In this document: positions 1 through 18,238 of the stretch, in pieces | How the letters are laid out: every line of letters begins with the position of its first letter | Numbering within the stretch: position 1 is the first letter of the stretch | DNA from: Brasenia schreberi | Lineage: Eukaryota; Streptophyta; Magnoliopsida; Nymphaeales; Cabombaceae | NCBI GenBank assembly: GCA_036023115.1 | Contig: JAYKKT010000090.1 | Location: forward strand, 32,100,001 to 32,164,000 | Direction of reading: 5' to 3' | DNA: 64,000 nt | Program-made: the position numbers and the translations under genes | Notes under the pieces: generated by a model | Databases searched by the model: none | What the model was told of the DNA's origin: nothing | What the model saw: the letters and a program-made list of their open reading frames with translations, nothing else

Positions 1-142
1 GTTCAGTTCCGGGAGGCTTTATCAATTCAGTGTGCAAAAACTGAATCCAAACAGTTTCTTTATTATTTATTGTAAAAAATAGATGATAGTTGGATTTATT
101 AACATCTAAGTGACTGTTAGTATATATCAAATTTTTTCTCTT

Positions 143-173
<31 letters not shown>

Positions 174-1062
174 GTCTAAATATATATTGATATGTATGTA
201 TCTTAGTGTGTGTATGTGCAAGCAATCTCCACTACAATGATTGTGGTGGAGTATGACTATATATATACATATATTTATATATAGGCCCACCATAATCATT
301 GCAGTGGGGTTTGATCGCAAACAACCATATACATATGACACTATTTACTATTTAATGTGAATATTACATTAGTAAAATATATTAGAATGTCGTGTAATGT
401 AAATTATTCTCATAATTATAAATTATCATCTATCATGGGGACTTAGCTTGTCGTGTCATCTACCAGAAATTGACTGTAATGTAAAAGATTCTTTATGATA
501 ACTGGCGAAAACCTCACTTCTCGCCATGGTGGTTGAGATCTTTTAGGCTGGTCTTTGTTTGAGGAAATATGTACACCAAACTACTCAAGTTATGAAACTA
601 ATCTCAATCTAATTCTTGTCGTGTCAGGCTTATTTTATAGCATCCAAGCACAAGTCCGGAGAGTCCATGGGATTCCAACACGAGATCAAAGCACGGAATA
701 TCCAAACTAAAACTTTATTCTATATAAATAGGACAGAGACACCCAAACTGTACTTTACCCAAAACGTTTACTGTAACATTCAAACAACACACCAATTTGT
801 TTTCGAGTGTTCCTTTTTTCAGTTCTATTCTAGACCAGTTCACCCGAAATATATTTAAGTAGGTGGGTACTTCCTAAATATTTGATGACAGAGAATAATT
901 AACTAAATAAAAACAGTAGTCTTATTACATACAGCCCAACTTTCTCTCACTAACAAATCCCACCACAGTCACAAGATCAGGTGCCTCAATGTAGGGACTG
1001 GAGGTCCACAAGTTGGTCGCCCGCTGATAGTTAAAGAAGAGGTGGAAGAGAAAGAAATCACG
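1..1062. other. Intergenic AT-rich stretch
   Basis: No gene is seen here. It lies beyond the stop codon of the first GDSL gene and holds a CT/AT microsatellite (about 142-172) and a hairpin-forming inverted repeat (about 229-307). Short open frames have no recognisable protein content. Part of 900-1062 is probably the 3' UTR of the neighbouring gene. Confidence 0.6.
229..307. repeat. Imperfect inverted repeat (hairpin)
   Basis: A 21-base arm at 229-249 and its near reverse complement at 287-307 differ at two positions. They are separated by an AT-rich loop. Weaker pairing continues outward on both sides. This could be a small fold-back element; no target duplication is evident. Confidence 0.55.
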
Positions 1063-6248
<5,186 letters not shown>

Positions 6249-6304
6249 TGTGTGTGTGTGCGCGTGTGAGAGAGAGATCTTCTCACTAATGAAGGGAATA
6301 GATG

Positions 6305-6314
6305 TATATATATA
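6305..6314 (-). promoter_or_regulatory. Candidate TATA box of GDSL gene 1
   Basis: A TATATATATA run on the minus strand lies about 57-66 bases upstream of the ATG at 6248, a normal plant distance for a short 5' UTR. A CT/CA-rich tract lies between the two. The AT-rich background makes this a moderate call. Confidence 0.45.
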
Positions 6315-6469
6315 GTAGATGTAGGAAAGAAGCTATCTCAACGACTTTTGGCAGAAAAGAAACCATGAGTTGTGTGAGGTCAATAATTTCATATTCCAAC
6401 TTTTTCCAGTCAAGTTTGCACGACGTCATTTATGGTTTTAAGTGTTAGGCATTTAATCTCATGGTTATA

Positions 6470-6836
6470 AGTGTTGGGTGTGATAGAAATCAACACGTTG
6501 AAATGGAAGAGTGGTCGTATAAGAAAAGACTCTATACATAAAGAGGTTATTAGAAACAAAATAAGAGTGATACCAATAGAAGATAAAATAAGAGAATATC
6601 GTTTAAGATGATTTTGAACCTCTAAGAACGTACGAAAAACTAGATTTTGAAAGTATTAAAGGAAATAGAGGACGATCATAAAAGTATTAGAAAGAAACAA
6701 TAAAGAATGATCTAGCTTATTGTGAGTTAACTGTTAACATGGCACATGATAGGATATGTGGAAACAAAGAATCCATGTAGTCGATTTTAGTCTAGTATGG
6801 AAAAAAGTTTAATTGTAGTTGTTATTGTTGTATGCC
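6470..6836 (+). mobile_element. RTE-type LINE 3' fragment
   Basis: Degraded C-terminal reverse transcriptase tail in plus orientation, with traces of the [26 protein letters not shown] and NDLAYCEL signatures seen intact elsewhere. It ends in the family 3' tail and a TTG-rich run. It lies upstream of GDSL gene 1. Confidence 0.7.
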
Positions 6837-8520
6837 TTTGAGTTACCAAAATTCCTGAATGCACACTTCATCAATGACACCAGAGAAATCTATTATTGTT
6901 TACGATGACCCATTCGAACCTGGAAGGGAACCGCACTAAGAACTGGCTGAAACTACAACTGGTCAAACTTGAACTAAAACCAAAGACCACCAGCTAGTCT
7001 TCCATGTTCCATCTTTCTTGGAACCGGAACTGGAATTCATCGGTTCTATATTTTTTTATTTCAAACTTTTAACGATTATTTTCGATTTGGAGCGATTTAG
7101 AATTCAAACCAAAACCGAAATCAAAATCAGCAGTTTCAAATCCAAGAACCGCCCTGGTCCATATCGGGTTCGGTTCTGCCTCTTTATTTCAAGAAAATTG
7201 GAATTTATCGTGGTTTACCTGAAATTGGTCATGTCTAATTATAACCACCTTAAGAGTTTCCTAAAAGATCTGCCGCTGCCAAAATCCAAATTCTGAAACT
7301 TGTGTTTATATAAAATTTCATCTGAAATTGCTCCTCCTCACTTTGAAACTTCTCAACGTGGAGTATTCTAGCACCATTTTTCCTTTTGGAAAAGAAGACT
7401 GTGGTTTCATTTTGGACGCAGCAAGTAGATGAAGACACTTACGAATAGCATTACCTGCAATTAGAGCTCGGTGTCATCATGTCATTTTAAGGAACCAAAC
7501 TGCGAGTTATAACGATGGGTTCGACTGTTAGCTATGGTTTTTGAATTGACACCTCACATATATATACATCAGTCGATCTCACTTTATCTTTCTTTAAGGA
7601 TTTTCATACGGAGAGGATCTTCGTTCTCTACCGGAACCATCTCGAACGGTGAATTTAGGGTGTGAAAACAGAGATAAGGAGAACAAGAAAATCTATGATA
7701 GGGATCGGAGTAGGGATGAAGATAGCATGTCCTTGTCCCGTGAACCCGGTTTTTGTTCTTTCTTCCATTCATTAAAGAAAGTTAAGGCTCATCTAAAAAT
7801 AAAACAAACTATAAGAAAAAATAAAAAAAAGTATTACCTCTTTTTTTAAGTTATTATGAACTCATCGTCATTTCTCACGTTTCATCCGTAATAATATGTT
7901 CGAATTTAGATGCATTTTATGTAACTTAGGCTTGTGTAATATGTAAAAGTGAACTCCAACATATATTTCAGCATGTCTTTTTTTCTCGATACATTTTCTT
8001 GAAGACTTGTGGAATCACAGGAACAAGGATAGAGTTATTTTTGGTTTCCATCCTCATAAGGATGGAGACAAGGATAGGGACAAGGTTTTGAAACGGGAAT
8101 AGGAACGAATATTCTTATGGTCAGTCCTATCCCATGAACATCCCTATTTGTCTTATGCATTTTGACTAAATATGAGACATTATTTTAGACAGCTCGTAAT
8201 ACCAAATTTTATATGCCACAAATCTTTAGACATTATTTCACACCATAACTTTAGTCTAACTTTATTTTAGACATTAAGATGACTTGATTTTAGTTTTCAT
8301 TTCAAAAACAAAACTAATGACAACCAACCAAACATAGTCTAACACAATGCTATATATAATATATATAGTGATTGTATCCTGTCAATCGCTGACCATATTC
8401 ACTAATATTTGATTATTGTTTTTTAGAAATATGAGTGTAATAATATTGTCTTCATTATTTTAAATTTTTTTAAACTATACTTAGTTATGAAAAAGTAATT
8501 GATGATTATGAGCGAACATG
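6837..8520. other. Intergenic, no gene recognised
   Basis: No coding signal is seen. 6880-7230 is rich in GGAACCGGAACTGG / CGGTTCTG phrases, the composition of decayed hAT-type non-autonomous elements, but ends cannot be set. 7290-8520 is AT-rich with a GGATAGGGACAAGG-like phrase at about 8060. Confidence 0.5.
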
Positions 8521-8589
8521 TCAAAAGTGATAGATTCCAGTTTTCATATATAACTCCGCCCATGTAAGGGATCACTCTTGCATGGTCGG

Positions 8590-9160
8590 TTCCAAGCCCA
8601 GTCTCAAAAGGAAAGTTTTAAATACCTCAGGTCAATTTTTTAGAGTGATAGAATTAATGATGGTTGGTTAAAATGGAGAGGAGCATCAGGTATTCTTTGT
8701 GATAAAAAGATACCATTAAAGTTAAAAGGTAAATATTATAGAGCAACAATTAGACCTTCCATGTTTTATGGTTCTGAGTGTTGGGTATATAATCATCAAC
8801 ATGTTGACAGAAATGAAGATGTTGAGATGGATGAGTGGTCATACAAGAAAAGACCGTATTCATAATGAGGTTATTAGAAACAAATTAGCAATGACACCAA
8901 TAGAGGATAAAATGAGAGAATATCAATTAAGATGGTTTCGACATATAGAAAGAACAAAAGAAGAACGTCTAAAAAGGTACGAAAAACTACATTTTGAAAG
9001 TATTAAAAGAGGTAAAGGATGACCACAAAAGTGTTTAAAAGAAACAATAAAGAATGATCTAGCTTATTGTGAGTTAGCTGCTAACATGGCACATGATAGA
9101 GCTCTGTGAAAACAAAGAATCCATGTAGCCTACCCCATCTAGTATGTGGAAAGGCTTAGT
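8590..9160 (+). mobile_element. RTE-type LINE 3' fragment (duplication copy A)
   Basis: Encodes a broken RTE reverse-transcriptase C-terminus. Recognisable pieces are [29 protein letters not shown] and [15 protein letters not shown], then NDLAYCEL after frame damage. It ends GGCTTAGTTGTTGTTT. Stops and shifts show it is dead. The same element recurs in copy B at about 10220-10815. Confidence 0.8.
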
Positions 9161-9176
9161 TGTTGTTTATTGTTTG

Positions 9177-9177
<1 letters not shown>

Positions 9178-9246
<69 letters not shown>
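9178..9246. repeat. (AT)n microsatellite
   Basis: Nearly pure AT repeat of about 68 bases abutting the 3' end of the RTE fragment. The paralogous site in copy B has only a few repeats, so expansion followed the duplication or contraction occurred in B. Confidence 0.9.
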
Positions 9247-9248
<2 letters not shown>

Positions 9249-9633
9249 CTTTGTGACGTGAATGCTCATGGAGACCCAGCCAGCTTTATTAGTGAAGGAA
9301 GAAGGCAAACTAAAAGGTCACTGGCATGTGAACACCACCCTTGTCCCAGGTCCTGGCCCATCTATGCGATAAGGACCAACACTAATAGAGAACAAGACGA
9401 TCATGTGGAGCCCTTTCCACTTTCCGATATTTGCCATTGAAAGCAAAGTTTATATAAGTACACAAGAAGGAGATATACGAATATATTTCGAAATAATAGT
9501 AGCAAACAAAGGTGTGGGGTATATTGATAATGAAGCATTCGGTTTCCCTTTGTTAATTGAACTTGTTTCTTCGTGTGTATGTTAGCTGGGTCCTTTACTG
9601 GTCTGAAACCCGACTTTTCCCCCTTCTAACTAC

Positions 9634-9933
9634 TCAAACCACCGTGGGATTTTCAAATGAAACAGATTTAGAAATTAACCTCTGGATGATTCTGATGATC
9701 CCAAATACAATATGGACCCACCAATGAAATTTGGATACACATCTTGAGGACCAATTAGTGGTTTCATAACCTAAGTGGGCCTTTCTTGGATCTTGTGTTG
9801 GATCGGGTCGATATAGTTGGATCATGGTTTTGGTCCTGTTTGTAACAAAATCCATGGCCTGAACGGATTCAACTACACATGAAGTCTTTCTCTCCAACAC
9901 TCTATTAAAGCTTTGAGATGTGAAATTAGACAT
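9634..9933 (-). other. Unrecognised open frame kept in both duplication copies
   Basis: A 99-codon minus-strand frame begins MSNFTSQSFNRVLERK. A close counterpart lies at 10999-11250 and differs by a few substitutions plus a different end. No domain is recognised. Similarity of the two copies is explained by the recent duplication, so it is not evidence of coding; a functional gene is doubtful. Confidence 0.25.
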
Positions 9934-10219
9934 GGCCGGTTCTGGTTTGCCCAGACCCAGAAACCAGGACCGAGCCGGTTTTGGTTCTGGTTTGGTATTA
10001 CTGGTTTTGATTTCTGTTTGAGATACAAACTGTTTGGAATTGGAAAAAATATACTGAATTATTTTAATAAGAGTTTATAAGGAAAGGCTGGTATGAAGAT
10101 GCTATTTTTAGTTTGAGGTTGGTTGTGGTTGTATGGAAGGTGGAACCAGAATTGAAAGTGATAGATTTCAGTTTTCATATATATATAACTCTGCCCATGT
10201 AAGAGATCACTCTTTGCAT

Positions 10220-10815
10220 GGTCGGTTCCGAGCCCGGTCTCAAAAGGAAATAGGTCAATTTTTCAGAGTGATGAAAGAATTGACAGAGATGTTACACATA
10301 GAATTAATGTTGGTTGGTTAAAATGGAATAGAGCATAAGGTATTCTTTGTGATAAGAAGATACCATTAAAGTTAAAAGGTAAATATTATAGAGCAACAAT
10401 TAGACAAACCATGTTTTATGGTTATGAGTGTTGGGCAGTTAATCATCAACATATACAAAAGATGTTGTGACAAAAATAAAGATGTTGAGATGGATGAGTG
10501 ATCATACAAGAAAAGACAGTATACATAATGAGGTTATTAGAAAGAAATTAGGAGTGACACCAATAGAGGATAAAATGAGAGTATCAATTAAGATGGTTTG
10601 GACATACAGAAAGAAGATCAAAAGAAAAACCTCTAAGATAGTAAAACTACATTTTGAAAGTATTAAAAGAGGTAGAGGACGTCCAAAAAAGTGTTGGATA
10701 GAAACAATAAAAAATGATGTAGCTTATTGTGAGTTAACTGCTAACATAGCTCTGCGAAAACAAAAAAATCCATATAGCCGACCCCATCTCGTATGGGAAA
10801 AGGCTTAGTTGTTGT
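10220..10815 (+). mobile_element. RTE-type LINE 3' fragment (duplication copy B)
   Basis: Same fragment as at 8590-9160, with phrases such as [27 protein letters not shown] and GRGRPKKCW in broken frames. It ends with the tail GTATGGGAAAAGGCTTAGTT. It keeps slightly more of the upstream RTE region (GERIDRD-VTHRIN-like segment near 10270). Confidence 0.8.
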
Positions 10816-11637
10816 TTGTTATATATATTACTTTGTAACGTGAATGCTCATGGAGACCCAGCCAGCTTTATTAGTGAAGGAAGAAGGCAAACTAAAAGGT
10901 CACTGGCATGTGAACACCACCCTTGTCCCTCAAACCACCGTGGGATTTTCAAATGAAACAAATTTAGAAATTAACCTCTGGATGATTCTGATTATGGTTC
11001 AACGGTGAGATGCGATCCCAAATACAATATGGACCCACCAAGGAAATTTGGATACACATCTTGGGTGCCAATTAGTGGTTTCATAACCTAAGTGGGCCTG
11101 TCTTGGATCTTGTGTTGGATCGGGTCGATATAGTTGGATCATGGTTTTGGTCCTGTTTGTAACGAAATCCATGGCCTGAACGGATTCAACTACACATGAA
11201 GTCTTTCTCTCTAACACTCTATTAAAATTTTGAGATGTGAAATTAGACATGGCCGGTTCTGGTTTGCCAGACCCAGAAACCAGGACTGAGACGGTTTTGG
11301 TTCTGGTATGGTATTACTGGTTTTGAGTTCGGTTTGAGATCCAAACTGTTTGGAATTGGAAAAAATATACTGAATTATTTTAATAAGAGTTTACAAGGAA
11401 AGGCTGGTTTGAAGCTGCTATTTTTAGTTTGAGGTTGGTTGTGGTTGTATGGAAGGTGGAACTCGGTTCCGACAATTCAAGTTCTTGTCGGCTATTGGCC
11501 TTGTTCAATGCTGATTGAAACTGTTTGTTTCGTTTGGTACTGGTCATATCTATTTGAAATGAGGTTCTGCAAATAGATCAGGCAAACTTGTGAAAGCATT
11601 TTTTTTTAGATTGGTTCGAAGGTGTCAGCACTTTGCG

Positions 11638-12084
<447 letters not shown>

Positions 12085-12234
12085 AACATAGACCAGAGCA
12101 TATTGTTCCAAGCAAAATATTTCTTTTATTGGAATATTTCAAGACATGAATGGAGCAGTAGAAAAAAAATCATAGAATAGTCCAATTAGCGATTGGGCAA
12201 CCCAAATCCAAGTATAAATGAATTTGTTTCCGGT

Positions 12235-15200
12235 TTATAAGAGCTTTCTGAGGGTCGAACGGAGGGATTGCGCAACTGCAAACCAGCCAGCTTGTGTTGG
12301 GTGCACCCTGTCCCAGAACACGACAGTCGTTGGATCCTCACATACTTTGTACTTGGGAACCCCGTTGTCATCTACGGTACCACAATAGCTCTTCGTGTCG
12401 ACTCCCACACAGCACGGCCTCAGCGGATTCCGAAACCTTTTTCCTGCAAAAATAAATGCAAAATTAATGATTTAAGCTCTTCAAAAGTATGCGAATCTTT
12501 TGTTTGCACAAGCCAATATCATTAATTTGTGTGTATATATATCAACTTACTTTTATTATAAATATGAAAATAGTGGAGTAATTTTAGAGGAAATGTGTCA
12601 TCCAAGAACAAGAATTTCAAACGACTGCGTGCCTCGAATACAGACTATGATCAACCGAGACACTCGGTATTTGATTGATTGTGTTGACATCGAAAATTGA
12701 GTGATCACTTTTGTTGAAGGTTTTGCTATCATATTTGACACCATACTATACTCAAGCAAATGATAAAATCGAGACCACCAATAAAATAAAATATCATCAA
12801 TTTAATTAAGAAATTTCTCGAAAATAATCTGCCAAAACTTTTGATAACGGACTTGACCCATTCCGTTTGGCTTACGGACAACAACAACAACTTTTTTTCA
12901 AGATTAATTGCAATTAGTTCATTGTGTTCATTCACTAATTCGAACACGAAAGGAGAGAAACTCACCGAACCTACTGCCGCCTTGCAATATGGAAAGGAAT
13001 GCATTGTATGTATCTAGCATCAGGACACGTGGACGGCTGAGATTCACATTGATGGCATCGACGGCTGCTTTCAGCAGTGTGTTGTGATAGACTGAATATT
13101 GATTGTAGTCATCAAGGCATTTCTTGAAATTGGACATGATGGGTAAGCAGCCCACGGGCTCGAGCCCCATAACGGCTATCTTTCCCACTCCCACCAAGCT
13201 TACGCGCTCTATATCCTTGACTGCTTGTTGTACTACCAACTCCACGAAGCCTTTCAAGTTCTGTTTTTTAAATTCAAAATTAATAATTATCCATTTGAAA
13301 CAAAAATGAATTTGCAATCGAAATTAAGAACAAAAATAAAAAAACAAGAACGTAAATTACCCAATTGAGATATATGGAAATCGGAAAACTGTATTGCCTA
13401 TCAATAATTTTCAAACAATTATACTTTAATTTAAAGAACTTTTAAGAATATTCATGTTAACCGCAGCTTAGATAAGCTGGCTTGAACCTAACAATCAGCA
13501 TTTGAAGATCTTTTTTTAAGGATGGCAATTTCTACCTGTCCCCAGTCTGTCACACTTCATGTAGGGTGGATTCTAAGGAAAAAAGTTTGTCCCCCGATAA
13601 GGCAGGACAAGATATCAAAGACTCACGTTAAATCTGATCCTCTCTCATATATATATATGCATAATAACTTTTAGTTTAATAATATAAAAATTGTGTATTT
13701 TATACAAAATATATATTAATAAATGTTTTTATAAGTTGAAATGGGGCGGAGTGGGGTTGGGTGGGGACGGATTGTAAGAAGGGGTGGGAGCGGGTTTGAT
13801 TCCCATGACTCGTGGGGCGTATAAAGGGAATTCTAGAACGGGACGGGTACGCGTGGAGTGAAAACCCACCCCACCCCGGCCCGTTGCCATCCATACCATC
13901 TTTTCGACCGACTCTTGGTCTGATGACCGAGTCGTTTAACCCAGATGAGTTCTTTGATGACCTTGGTGGTTAATTTAATTGGGACCAACCAAATATCAAA
14001 CCGAGTCTTTTTGGCTGATTCGACTTGATTTGCTAAGTGAGACGATTCAAGAGTTTCCGAGTCGGTAGCCTTTTTTTATACCTGGGTAGTGCCATTATCC
14101 GTAAACATGTACTTGAAATAATCATTCCCGGAGACAGAGATGAGAGCCACTGATGATTGCAATTGTTGTGGGAGGAAAACCCGTTGCTTGATCAGCTCCT
14201 CGAAGTGATCTATCTGAGTTGTGATATTGGGAATGATAGGATATGTATCGAATACTCCACTCCCTCCAAAAGCAAAGTTCATACCAAAATGGGTTCTGTT
14301 GCGAGCGACTCGTTTCAATCTGTAAGGAACCGGAGATGGATTTCCTAGAAATGAAGCTGCACACGCAGAAACGTCAGCACATTGTTGTGGTACTGGATCC
14401 TCAATATGAGCGGTGCTTAAGAACAAAACGAAATCATGGATTTAAGATCTTGAACAGTTTGATTGACATGGGTACTCACTGTTAGAATGATAGAATCCCA
14501 TCTGTGTATGCACCCACATCGTTATTAATCCATTTAACTTTTGCAGATGAGAACAACTTTGTTAACAGAGGTATGCATACGATATGAACCCTTCTCATAA
14601 CAGTATCCATGCAAATAACTTCAAAGATGAGTTAGGAAATCTGCTTCTGAAAGCTTTTGGAAGTCATTAAAAATTTTATACACTCAGATTAATCTTTATG
14701 AACCGTGTGGATTAGCCAAAAGGCCTACTATATGAGATGAGCGATCATTTAGACAGCTAGAATATGATGCAGGAGAGTTGTGATCTTAGATATCTCAGAT
14801 GATGAAATCTTTTCGATTGGGCTGTTTCCAACACCTGCTATAAGGTACTCTAATTTCACATATCGATCCAATTGTCAAGAATAATCTGATTTTGGTAGCA
14901 GCAGATCGCTTTGGTTTCAAAATCATCGAGTCACTTCTATTGCACAAAACAATTTGCTGCAAACCATCTAATTTTATCAGTCACTTGTAGAATGTTCTAA
15001 TATTGAGCTATTATAATTGTTAATAACTATAACACAGTATGTTAAGAAGTGTATAGTCACGTTTTTATGGTCTATGTATGGCTGGTTGTATTAAACTGAT
15101 GATGCTATCTTGTTCCCATCGATGCTTCTGAAATGTGATGAACAGTTGCACTCTGTTATTTGTTGCAGTGAATTTTGATTTGCTTTCTTTGATGAATTCA

Positions 15201-16631
15201 ACAATAATTTGTTTGTTAGTCATTAAACTAAGATATGATGCTCCTCACTTACCTCCCTCAAAGGCACAACAAAACGATAAGACGTTGACCCTGCCTTTGG
15301 TCCTAAAACCAGCCCAAACGAAAACAGAATATCATTTTAAATAACGTAAGACACCAAACTCACATGGGGTTACAATGGGGAGGCCGAAGCAAGAAGCGTA
15401 CAGCCTGCGGTATCGAACTCATGATTAAATTCCACATAGTGCCACATTGAATTTCACAATTAAAATAATGATGGGCTCTGTGTATATGTCTCATAAGTTG
15501 ATTAAATTCCACATAGTGCCACATTGAATTTCACATTAGCCGTAGTATTTATATATATATATATATAGGTGGCTTGTGAGTGCACTTAATATCCAAGATA
15601 TTATAATTGAACTGCATGGTCACTGAAAGAATTTCGTTGTTCTGTCCTATAAACCTTCTTTCTTTTTTTGTTCAATGGGAGGCCGAAGACAGATGCTCAC
15701 CCTGGGTATCGGACTCATGAACTCCAACTTGTGAGTTGACACCCTAGCCAAGTAAGCTATTTCTCTGTGAATACTAATTGACAACAACATATATCACCTA
15801 GAAGAAACCAGGAAAATGCCTGTTTATGTGACATATCTGGTCCTGATTGTTCAATATTTTCCCAAGTAACATATATTAAGCAAAGAATTTTTTTGGGGAG
15901 ACTAAATTTTTCTTCTTTGAATGAGAGAATAAATATAAACTTAATAGAGTAGATACACGAAGAATTAAATGCAATCATCATGACAGATAAATGACCGTTG
16001 TAATCTAACATATGATGACTTGCAGCTGAGTCAGACCTTAGCCATGTGATAACCAATCAAATGCTTAGACATACATTGTTAGACACACTAGCATTTTCCC
16101 TACTGCTACAAACGGAAACTCAGATAGAGTCTTCACTTCACACGATATCAGCATTTTACAGAGGGAATCGAAGCTCTCAATCCCCATATTCAATTGCAAA
16201 GGGAAAACAAGAATCAAAGCAAGGATTCCACAGCTCAATTGAAGAACCAAGAAACAAACTGGCAAAGAAGAAAGGAAATTAAGTACCAATGAAATCCGTG
16301 AAAACACGCCCGTCGGAGAACCTGCCGGAGGCGTTTCCGGGGAACGTCATGCCATAAGGAGCACTCCATGCGTTGCCTATAGGCTTCCATATATTCCCAG
16401 TGTCTACATAAGAATTGCCAAACACAAACAGACTCCGCGGCCGAGCACGGTGGTAACGAGGAAAACCTTCAATCTGAGAGCCTGAAAAACAATTAACAGA
16501 AAAAGAAAATAAGCAAGCAATTATCTTTCTACACAATGGGAGCCAGTAAAGGAACAATTCACAACGAAAAGGACAAAATATTCACCTAAACATGTCACCA
16601 AAATTACGCAGAAGAAAAACCGTGCCCCCAT
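12235..16631 (-). CDS. GDSL esterase/lipase, At5g03610-like (copy 2)
   Basis: Paralogue of the gene at 1063-6248; 339 residues. Exons on the complement: 16586-16631, 16287-16481, 14082-14356, 12966-13260, 12235-12443; phases 1,1,0,1 as in copy 1. Exon 1 (46 nt), exon 5 (209 nt) and intron 1 (104 nt) have the same lengths in both genes. It has a signal peptide [15 protein letters not shown]. Block I reads [12 protein letters not shown]: nucleophile Ser39 is kept but the motif Asp is Asn. [12 protein letters not shown] (Asn158) and [12 protein letters not shown] (Asp315, His318) are present. Catalysis should be possible because the triad is intact; the D-to-N change beside the serine is the oddity. 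Predicted extracellular; substrate unknown. Confidence 0.9.
13520..13892. mobile_element. hAT-type MITE-like element
   Basis: Terminal inverted repeats GGATGGCAAT at 13520 and GTTGCCATCC at 13883-13892 bound a 373-base segment rich in GGGGCGGGT-like runs near its right end. This matches a common plant hAT-derived non-autonomous family by its ends. No clean 8-bp target duplication is visible. It lies in an intron of GDSL gene 2. Confidence 0.55.
15355..15425 (-). mobile_element. SINE 3' fragment
   Basis: The minus strand shows B box GAGTTCGATACC and the family 3' motif CTTCGGCCTCCCCATTGTAA. The A box end is missing. It is intronic in GDSL gene 2. Confidence 0.6.
15425..15540. repeat. Direct repeat of about 37 bases
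   Basis: GATTAAATTCCACATAGTGC and the following CACATTGAATTTCACA occur twice, about 77 bases apart, in the same orientation. They flank a unique spacer beside a SINE fragment. They may be a local duplication. Confidence 0.75.
15659..15768 (-). mobile_element. tRNA-derived SINE, minus orientation
   Basis: Minus strand: A box TAGCTTACTTGGCTAGG, B box GAGTCCGATACCC, 3' motif CTTCGGCCTCCCATTGAAC, then an A-rich tail. It is almost full length and intronic in GDSL gene 2. Confidence 0.7.
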
Positions 16632-17774
16632 TGTGAGAGAGAGAGAGGGCTCAGGGAATCCTGATTGTAGAATCAAATATATGTAATGGCGAAAGGGAAG
16701 GACGAGAGGGATGAGAATGTGAAAGGGATTTTCTTTCCCACTTAATTCATTCAGGACCAGTGAGTTATATAAGGATCGAATTTGACATCCAATTTTGGAG
16801 AGTGAAAGCGACTAGTTAGTAAAATTGTACAGGAATGATGATTAGCTAAAGCTTAAAACAGAATTTTTAGCATACTTTCACAATCTTAGTAAAATTCTCC
16901 CTGGTGCTAATCAAATTGGTAGATCTAATTTTTGGTGGATTAACTTTAATTAGGCCTCTTACAACTTGATAATACTGTTCAGTTCTCAACTAAATGAAGA
17001 AAATTAAAGAAGACTCCAATTTGACCTCACTTTCAATTCCACAACCCCAACAGCCGAAATGAGTTGTCGTTGACAAATTTATTGGAGATGACCGCCACAA
17101 GCACCTCTCTTTAGAATCTGAAACGCTCAAAAAGAGAAAAGCTTGACTTCTGATTTCTTCCAGTGGAGAATTACAGACTGTAATTGAAGTTTCATGTGGG
17201 AATAAGCGCATCTATTATAACAGCCTCTCTTTCAGGAGATTTAATTGCCTTATTTCCTCTTATTTCTTATGCACAGATATTACGGTGATGGTAATAAGCA
17301 GATCTTTTTGAATTTGATCGTTGTTCGCTTCTGTTGCCATTACTATGAGAAATAGTAGCGGTGAAATGAATTGCCAACTCTTTCTACCTGCTGTACGGTG
17401 CCTCCTCCTAGCTAGCGAGGCCATTTACTGCCACTGGTCGGTTTACCTCATATATTTACAAATAATTTAAATGTTGCAACTTGAACTAATAATACCAGTG
17501 CAGATGCCATAAGTGCTCATGAATGCATGGTCAACCCACATTTGGCCGGCAATCGTGATGGTGCACAATGGCGGCCTCCTGAAAATTTCAAATTTTACAC
17601 TGAAACGTACGTTTTAGAGGGAATATATGGTTGAGATTCATGCTTCCCTCCCCTAATGGATGAAATATGTACGTTGCCCCCTCCAACACTATTTTCTAGA
17701 TCCGCCACTGATGGTGCATGCAGCCTCGTTAATTATTCTTACTTGCTTAGTCAAGCATACAAGGTCAACCTAAA

Positions 17775-17930
17775 AAAAGCTTTAATTTGTCATTCAAAAA
17801 ACAATTTCCCACAAAATATTTTATATATAATTATAATTAAGGGGTGGATTTCACTAAAAACTTTAATTTGTCATTCCGAAAACAATTTTCCACAAAATAT
17901 TTGATTATAATTGTAATATGGGTGGTTTTC
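17775..17930. repeat. Two-copy tandem repeat of about 80 bases
   Basis: A segment reading CTTTAATTTGTCATTC then ACAATTTCCCACAAAATATT is repeated in tandem with small differences. It ends each time in a GGGTGG(A/T)TTTCACTA phrase. Confidence 0.75.
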
Positions 17931-18238
17931 ACTACCTTGGATTTGGGTAAGACCTACCATATAGGATGATATTGCAAAATTGTACTGGGAAATGCCTAAG
18001 TTCCAAGTGCGAATCCTCAAAGTGGAATCGACCTATTTGAAGAATCTGGTTGCCTTCTACATGTTAATACCTAATCAAGTTAGGATTCCGATTGATTCAT
18101 GTTTGATTGAAGAAATTGAAATTCGAATTTGCATCTTATCATTTAGCTTATCCAGTTTTAGTTTCTGGATCCCACTAATTGGAGTTGGATCTGGGTCACA
18201 ATGCGGTTTCAGTCTTACCCAACAAATTGGATACTTGG

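Larger units (their letters stand above)
8521..11462. repeat. Tandem segmental duplication (two copies)
   Basis: Copy A is about 8521-10145 and copy B about 10146-11462, head to tail. Each begins with GTGATAGATT(C/T)CAGTTTTC, carries an RTE fragment, then the same AATGCTCATGGAGACCCAGC segment. Each ends with a GGTTGTGGTTGTATGGAAGG segment. Copy B lacks about 280 bases present in A (about 9351-9632). The (AT)n tract at about 9178-9246 in A is reduced to a few units in B near 10820. Confidence 0.85.
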
